A DNA stretch of 9,997 bases from a bacterium (GTDB lineage Bacteria; Bdellovibrionota; Bdellovibrionia; Bdellovibrionales; UBA1609). This document shows, piece after piece, positions 5,912-9,997 of this stretch. Below the pieces are notes generated by a model, which saw only the letters and a list, made by a program, of their open reading frames with translations, was not told the DNA's origin and ran no database searches. The stretch covers positions 1-9,997 of the forward strand of contig JAJYHS010000208.1 of assembly GCA_021784635.1 (NCBI GenBank), read 5' to 3'. Position numbers and translations under genes: made by a program. Position 1 is the stretch's first letter, and every line of letters starts with the position of its first letter.

Positions 5912-7553
5912 ACTCCATATCAAACTTGTTTATATGTTCGATGTCCTTTCGAACTTTTTTGGCAAAAGCGCGCCATTGCCAAGTGGTTTCAGCCTCAGAT
6001 ATAACTCCAGCAGGTGAATCTGATGGAATGTCGCGAAGCCAATTTGCAGTCAATTTGGCAATTTGTTCGCGCCGGTCTATCGCCGTTCGATATATTGGCC
6101 GTTCTAATTTTATTTTGCTTATTTCCGTAAGAACCTGGTCGAGTCGCGATTGTAAAATTTGATATTTTAGGTTTTGTGTCAACCGGTCTGGACCCGCTGC
6201 CGCAACTTGCCGGCGAAATATTTTGACTGCTGTCCGAATTGTTTTTATGCGTCTTGATAGTAACCCTAAAAGGGCAGTCATCGTTTTTTCAGATTGGATG
6301 GCAACCTTATGCGTACTACGAATCGAAGTGACCAAATTACTCTGGGCGGTACTGTTTTCCGTGTCATACTCGACGGCTCGTAAATTATTAATAAATGATT
6401 CACTAAAAGTAAAACTACCGTTCTTAAATACGCCTACGGTGTTATTGTTGCTTCGAATTCTTTCGTACGAACTGATTTGCTTTAATCGATTTATCCAACC
6501 GTTAATTTCGACGGACTCAACTTCGCCTAAATACGCGAGTTCAATCGGCGGCAGCTCACAAGTCTTAGCGGTTTTACAGGCATTTGACCCGAGCATTGTC
6601 ATCGTAACTTCACCTAAATCATCAAGTGCCTTTTCTAAATGCTCGAAATCGTCATTTGATAATTGCGCAATTTCGCGTACGCGGGCTTGAGCTTTGTGTC
6701 GAAGCATGACCGCATTAACGTTATAACCTGAAACGGAATAATATCGATTAAAGGTTCGTCGTGCAGCGTAGGCCATAAAACCGTAAGCCCCAAGCATCAA
6801 ACCGGTTGACGCGTCTCTTGCGGCATTTGTACCGCCACCGTGAAAATGACCCCAAATGGCGCCCAATAAACTTCCGCCGGCGAGTGTGCTGGCGATTTTT
6901 AGTATGGCGCGAGAAGTGGTATTTTTTGTTTTATCTAAAACACGAGTCAAGTCTGTGGCCGCAGACAGCGCAAAAGATGCCACCGCATTTTCAGCAACAT
7001 CTATGTATGTCTGTCTAAATGCCGGTTGGTCGCCTTTTTGTATGAGCGTGTTTACAAGCAGCGCGACTTGATGACCGCGTACAACTGAAGCGGGGCTTGC
7101 CTTGAACATATTTTGATTGGCGATAAATCGCTCTTTATTCAAAACGTTCACCATAAAATCAAACAGTTTTGCCTTCGAGTCGCCGCTGTTGAGGTTGGTC
7201 ACAAATCGCATCAGATTTTTCACATATAGCCTATGAGATTTGAAACTATTTGAAATCGGAGTCACCACGCCGTGGTCAGCAAGTACCGACGCAACCGCTT
7301 CGCGAAACAAACGGGAAGAGATTAATCCGCCCGAGACCAAAACTGACAAAATGCCTGATTCGGATGGATCGGACTCGACAATCTGCCTAACGAGGGTCGG
7401 AAACGGGCCCCCTAAAAGTATTTTTGGGCACTCGGTAATTGCCGGAGCGTTTTGAGTTCCTTCGGCCTCAGCGCGAGGCGTGATGGGAATCGAAAACAAA
7501 ATTGAAGTGGACAGCGTCAGAGTTAAAAGTTTGCGAAGCGAAAAGGTCGTCAT
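5832..7553 (-). CDS. Exported 573-residue protein of unknown function
   Basis: I do not recognise this protein. The N-terminus is a Sec signal peptide: SLRK, a hydrophobic run to about residue 23, then PRAEA with likely cleavage near Ala30. The mature protein is mainly helical and rich in Arg, Lys, Ser and Asn. Residues about 216-265 form a glycine-rich hydrophobic hairpin (KIASTLAGGSLLGAIWG, then GGG, then STGLMLGAYGFMAYAARR), recalling glycine-zipper or membrane-inserting hairpins. Cys326 and Cys332 could form a disulphide; Cys42 lies just after the signal. Residues about 425-505 are basic and helical, possibly coiled. The ATG has AAGGAG six bases upstream. It is separated from murI by 136 bp and probably has its own promoter. 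Its last codons overlap the DUF502 gene on the opposite strand. The strong ribosome binding site, signal peptide and length make it a real gene. Confidence 0.85.
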   Translation of the reverse strand: MTTFSLRKLLTLTLSTSILFSIPITPRAEAEGTQNAPAITECPKILLGGPFPTLVRQIVESDPSESGILSVLVSGGLISSRLFREAVASVLADHGVVTPISNSFKSHRLYVKNLMRFVTNLNSGDSKAKLFDFMVNVLNKERFIANQNMFKASPASVVRGHQVALLVNTLIQKGDQPAFRQTYIDVAENAVASFALSAATDLTRVLDKTKNTTSRAILKIASTLAGGSLLGAIWGHFHGGGTNAARDASTGLMLGAYGFMAYAARRTFNRYYSVSGYNVNAVMLRHKAQARVREIAQLSNDDFEHLEKALDDLGEVTMTMLGSNACKTAKTCELPPIELAYLGEVESVEINGWINRLKQISSYERIRSNNNTVGVFKNGSFTFSESFINNLRAVEYDTENSTAQSNLVTSIRSTHKVAIQSEKTMTALLGLLSRRIKTIRTAVKIFRRQVAAAGPDRLTQNLKYQILQSRLDQVLTEISKIKLERPIYRTAIDRREQIAKLTANWLRDIPSDSPAGVISEAETTWQWRAFAKKVRKDIEHINKFDMEFNPSTANASGLNVVHRPLGRVSASMR

Positions 7554-7559
7554 ATAAGA

Positions 7560-7565
7560 CTCCTT
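7560..7565 (-). promoter_or_regulatory. Strong ribosome binding site of the 573-residue exported protein
   Basis: The minus strand reads AAGGAG six bases before the ATG at 7553-7551, close to the ideal Shine-Dalgarno core and spacing. It is the best such site in the window and fixes the start so that the signal peptide is complete. Confidence 0.75.
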
Positions 7566-7689
7566 TAAAAATCGGTCATTAACGAAGCGCCGCTAATATA
7601 TCAAATTGGCACTCGCGCCGCGACTGTTACGATTTTTGACAGGCAGGTAAAATTGACCGGGCCGGTTGCTGATTAATTCGAAACCATAT
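7566..7689 (-). promoter_or_regulatory. Intergenic leader with a possible weak promoter
   Basis: This is the largest gap in the window and lies between the murI stop and the exported-protein gene. On the minus strand it holds TATATT at 7600-7595, a fair -10 element, but no good -35 at 16-18 bases before it. An overlapping TTGATA (7604-7599) could be a -35 but has no convincing -10 downstream. A short GC-rich palindrome (about 7652-7664, ACCGG/CCGGT) has too small a loop and no following U-run, so I do not call a terminator. The strength of the ribosome binding site and the length of the gap suggest a separate transcription start here, by inference only. Confidence 0.25.
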
Positions 7690-8493
7690 TTAAATTTCGG
7701 CGAGTTCAAGTTGTACGATTGTTGCCGGCCCTAAGATGCGCTTGGCAAGTGTTTCAAATGTGTCTGAGATGTCTGTTGCAAATAGACGAATTATGCCGCC
7801 AGTTCCGGCTTCTTTAACCGGTAACTTATGCAATTGAAAATCGCGTTCAATTAAATCGCCTATCGATTCGGCCGAATCCACCGTTTGCACGCGCGCGCCT
7901 AAAACTTTAGCAAATGTATTTTTCAAAATCGGGTAATGCGTGCAGCCTAATATCAAAGTGTCGATATTGGCTGTCAGAAGCGGTGAAACATAGCGGTACA
8001 CGATGAGATTCGTGATCGGGTCGTCATCCCAGCCTTCTTCTACAAGCGGAACAAGCAGCGGGCATGCTTGTTGAAAAACCTGAACTCCTGGCTTCAATTT
8101 ATGAATTTCTTTGGGGTAACATTCGCTCATGACTGTCGCGCGGGTGGCAACGACTCCAATGCGAGAATTCTTACTGGTTATTGAAGCGCGAAGTGCTCCG
8201 GGGGTAATTACGTCGTAAATCGGAACAGTACTGTTCACAAGCGAAACTTGAGTCGACGCGGAATTGCACGCAACGACGACAGCCTTAACCGGCATGCGTG
8301 TAAAAAACGCGAGGTTTTGGGCCAAATATTTTTGAATTGTGCGCGGCGATTTTGAGCCGTATGGAATGCGAGCTGTGTCGCCAAGATAAATAAAGTCTTC
8401 GTTAGCAAACCGCTTGCTCAAGTGGCGAAGAACAGTCAGACCTCCGAGCCCCGAATCAAATACACCAATGGGTAAATTAGAGTCCGTGGGCAT
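7690..8493 (-). CDS. murI: Glutamate racemase
   Basis: MurI interconverts L- and D-glutamate in the cytoplasm without a cofactor, supplying D-Glu for the peptidoglycan stem peptide. From the ATG at 8493 the protein is 267 residues, normal for the family. IGVFDSGLGGLTV (9-21) gives the conserved Asp13-Ser14, GDTARIPYGSKS lies at 38-49, ACNSAS (75-80) gives catalytic Cys76, and GCTHYPIL (183-190) gives the second catalytic cysteine Cys184 and His186. The open frame extends upstream to 8559, but the extra 22 residues are non-conserved and lie inside the preceding gene, whereas the family begins just before IGVFDSGLGG. From the chosen start it overlaps the preceding purine gene by 17 bp. No good ribosome binding site precedes it, so translation is probably coupled to that gene. 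Confidence 0.95.
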   Translation of the reverse strand: MPTDSNLPIGVFDSGLGGLTVLRHLSKRFANEDFIYLGDTARIPYGSKSPRTIQKYLAQNLAFFTRMPVKAVVVACNSASTQVSLVNSTVPIYDVITPGALRASITSKNSRIGVVATRATVMSECYPKEIHKLKPGVQVFQQACPLLVPLVEEGWDDDPITNLIVYRYVSPLLTANIDTLILGCTHYPILKNTFAKVLGARVQTVDSAESIGDLIERDFQLHKLPVKEAGTGGIIRLFATDISDTFETLAKRILGPATIVQLELAEI

Positions 8494-9520
8494 GAGATTC
8501 ACGTAAACCGAGCGGCGACATCTCAATAAATTGGGTGTGTTCGCGGATTTCTTCGACACGTAGAGCGTTTATATAACTCATCCCCGATCGCACGCCGCCA
8601 GCGAGTTCACGAACAATATCACTCACGTGACCTTTGATTGCGACATAGGTCGACTCGCCTTCGGGAGCCATCCCTTCCGGGACTTCACCACGCCATGATA
8701 CTTGCGCGGCTTTTGAGGCCATCCCGCGATATTGCTTTTTGCCGTGCCGAATTGCGCCGGGAGTTTCAAGCGTGCCTGAAAGCAATGAGCCAAGCATAAC
8801 GCTGTCCGCCCCGCACGCAAGTGCCTTTACAATGTCGCCGGATGTTTTAATTCCGCCGTCCGCTATTAGGGGTACGCCCATGTCGATCGCAACTTCGGCG
8901 CACAACGCAATCGCCGTTAATTGCGGAACACCGCAACCCGTAATAATTCGTGTTGTACACATCGAACCAGGGCCAATGCCAACCTTAATAGCGTCGGCAC
9001 CGGCCTCGCATAAATCGCGTGCCGCTTGCGGGCTTGCGATATTACCGGCTATTACTTCGATTGAAGGGTAAGTATCTTTAAGCCATTTGAGTGTCTCAAG
9101 CATCGCTACGGAATGTCCATGTGCAATGTCGATTGTTAAAAGATTTACTCCCGAATCGACAAGTGCTTTCGCACGGTCTCGGGTATCGCCATTTACCCCG
9201 ACACTAGCCGCAACGATGGTTGCACCCGATGCTTTGAGCGCTTGCACTTCGTGCACTTGATCAGAGATCGACATAAAGCGATGAAGAATTCCAACTGCGC
9301 CTTCTTTGTTCATGGCAATGGCCATGTTGGCTTCTGTTACAGTATCCATATTTGCCGATATAAACGGCTTTTGTATGCGAAGTTTCTTGGTCAATCGTGT
9401 CGACAGTTCCGGCTGCTGCCGCGATCGTACATCCGATTTCTGAGGTATGATGAGGACATCGTCAAATGTTAGGCCGCGATCGCGATTTTTAATATCTTTC
9501 CATTTAAACATTAAACCCAT
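8477..9520 (-). CDS. CBS-less IMP dehydrogenase/GMP reductase family enzyme, probably GMP reductase
   Basis: A 347-residue TIM-barrel purine enzyme. LTFDDVLIIP lies at 17-26, ANMDTVT at 56-62, GILHRFMS at 77-84, AGN at 158-160, and GIGPGSMCTTR at 181-191 with the nucleotide-binding Cys188 and Thr190. IMP dehydrogenases usually insert two CBS domains near residue 85-100; here the barrel runs straight on. The flap at 264-292 (YRGMAS, later APEGES) lacks the Arg-Tyr pair that IMP dehydrogenase uses for hydrolysis, and Glu287 matches the catalytic Glu of GMP reductase. The last residues, ESHAHGL, recall the IMP dehydrogenase C-terminus, so the family sits between the two. GMP reductase converts GMP to IMP with NADPH, a salvage step. 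The ATG at 9520 has AAGGGAG five bases upstream. Call it guaC-like; guaB remains possible. Confidence 0.85.
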   Translation of the reverse strand: MGLMFKWKDIKNRDRGLTFDDVLIIPQKSDVRSRQQPELSTRLTKKLRIQKPFISANMDTVTEANMAIAMNKEGAVGILHRFMSISDQVHEVQALKASGATIVAASVGVNGDTRDRAKALVDSGVNLLTIDIAHGHSVAMLETLKWLKDTYPSIEVIAGNIASPQAARDLCEAGADAIKVGIGPGSMCTTRIITGCGVPQLTAIALCAEVAIDMGVPLIADGGIKTSGDIVKALACGADSVMLGSLLSGTLETPGAIRHGKKQYRGMASKAAQVSWRGEVPEGMAPEGESTYVAIKGHVSDIVRELAGGVRSGMSYINALRVEEIREHTQFIEMSPLGLRESHAHGL

Positions 9521-9525
9521 TTTGG

Positions 9526-9532
9526 CTCCCTT
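9526..9532 (-). promoter_or_regulatory. Ribosome binding site of the guaC/guaB-like gene
   Basis: The minus strand reads AAGGGAG five bases before the ATG at 9520-9518. It sits in the 15-bp gap after the membrane-protein stop and favours this start over the second ATG three codons downstream at 9511. Confidence 0.6.
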
Positions 9533-9535
9533 GCT

Positions 9536-9997
9536 TCAAGATTCGGCGGTCACCGAATGACCCAAGCGCAACTTGCGCGACTGATATAGCATGAAAAGAA
9601 AGACGTTGGCATAATAATTCAAAAAGAAAAATACAACAGTAGCCAGCGCAGCGACCACAGGAGCCGTGGTGAAGGGGTCGTGTTCTCGCAGAGTTGATTG
9701 CCAACTGTCAAGAAATATCAAAATGACAACGAATATGAACAGTTCGATCGTGATACCTTTGACTAACCGGTTAGACTCCTTCAGCGCATCGACGTTACCG
9801 GCTTCGTATTCCGGATCAGCCACGACGACATATCCCACCAAAAAATAGCGAACATATTTAAAAATACCGGGCACAATAAACACGAGCGTCCACAATATCG
9901 TCATGGCTAGCGCGCGCAGACTCTCAGCTGTAAGTGGTTTGATGTATTTCTTCGCAAACCCAATAAAACTTTGAGGTGGGTCATTACGATCGAGCTC
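9536..9997 (-). CDS. C-terminal part of a multi-pass membrane protein, DUF975-like (5' end outside window)
   Basis: The minus-strand frame is open from the window edge to a TGA at 9538-9536, giving 153 visible residues. An internal ATG at 9904 exists, but the frame continues upstream without a stop (ELDRNDPPQS...KKYIKPLTAESLRAL), so the real start is beyond 9997. Three hydrophobic segments are visible, at about residues 29-59, 83-98 and 112-138. The pattern VPGIFKYVRYF...ADPEYEAGNVDALKESNRLVKG is like DUF975 and related membrane proteins, where IPGI-K, D-P and AL-x-S-x-x-L-x-KG are typical; I offer that as a resemblance only. The function of such proteins is unknown. It lies 15 bp upstream of the purine gene in what looks like one operon with murI. 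Confidence 0.7.
   Translation of the reverse strand, partial: ELDRNDPPQSFIGFAKKYIKPLTAESLRALAMTILWTLVFIVPGIFKYVRYFLVGYVVVADPEYEAGNVDALKESNRLVKGITIELFIFVVILIFLDSWQSTLREHDPFTTAPVVAALATVVFFFLNYYANVFLFMLYQSRKLRLGHSVTAES

Noticed and set aside
6223..6690. 155-residue open frame on the plus strand opposite the exported protein
   Set aside because: It is antisense to a gene with a strong start and signal peptide, and shows no domain or ribosome binding site.
7636..7641. Perfect TTGACA on the plus strand as a -35 element
   Set aside because: No -10 follows at 16-18 bases and there is no plus-strand gene downstream.
7645..7668. Possible terminator hairpin after murI
   Set aside because: The ACCGG/CCGGT palindrome leaves a loop of one base, or a four-base stem if the loop is widened, and it is followed only by a short ATTTT, too weak to call.
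8494..8559. Longer N-terminus for murI
   Set aside because: The family begins just before IGVFDSGLGG; the extra 22 residues are arginine- and serine-rich shadow of the upstream gene's coding sequence.

Overview
The window looks like a compact chromosomal stretch from a Gram-negative bacterium that makes meso-diaminopimelate (mDAP). Overlapping genes, the succinylase DAP route (dapD), an MpaA-like murein peptide amidase, a DUF502 membrane protein and an LA_2272-like surface-repeat protein would suit a delta-proteobacterial or Bdellovibrionota-type organism. That placement is inference; there is no rRNA or other phylogenetic marker here. No mobile element, CRISPR array, tRNA or rRNA was seen, and no gap between genes exceeds about 140 bases.

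Left part (1-1803): the 3' end of an unidentified plus-strand gene meets dapD tail to tail, with the two stop codons sharing the bases TTAA. dapD lies downstream of an MpaA-like amidase gene on the minus strand; the two form a short operon that joins mDAP synthesis with release of mDAP from murein peptides.

Centre (1839-5911): a divergent plus-strand operon runs lysC (aspartate kinase), an exported protein with about 14-residue repeats, lysA (mDAP decarboxylase) and a DUF502 membrane protein. Junctions are 8-bp overlap, 2-bp gap and 4-bp ATGA overlap, so translation is probably coupled. lysC is the entry point to the aspartate/DAP/lysine pathway, dapD is in its middle and lysA is its last step.

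Right part (5832-9997): a minus-strand block. A 5'-truncated multi-pass membrane protein is followed by a CBS-less member of the IMP dehydrogenase/GMP reductase family, then murI (glutamate racemase, the source of D-Glu for peptidoglycan). After a 136-bp gap comes a 573-residue exported protein that I do not recognise. Its 3' end overlaps the DUF502 gene by 80 bp, tail to tail.

The common thread is peptidoglycan precursor and lysine metabolism (dapD, mpaA-like, lysC, lysA, murI). The most unusual points are the repeat protein set between lysC and lysA, the long antisense overlap at 5832-5911, the unknown 573-residue exported protein, and the purine enzyme whose active-site flap looks more like GMP reductase than IMP dehydrogenase. 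I see no clear evidence of a wholly new system.
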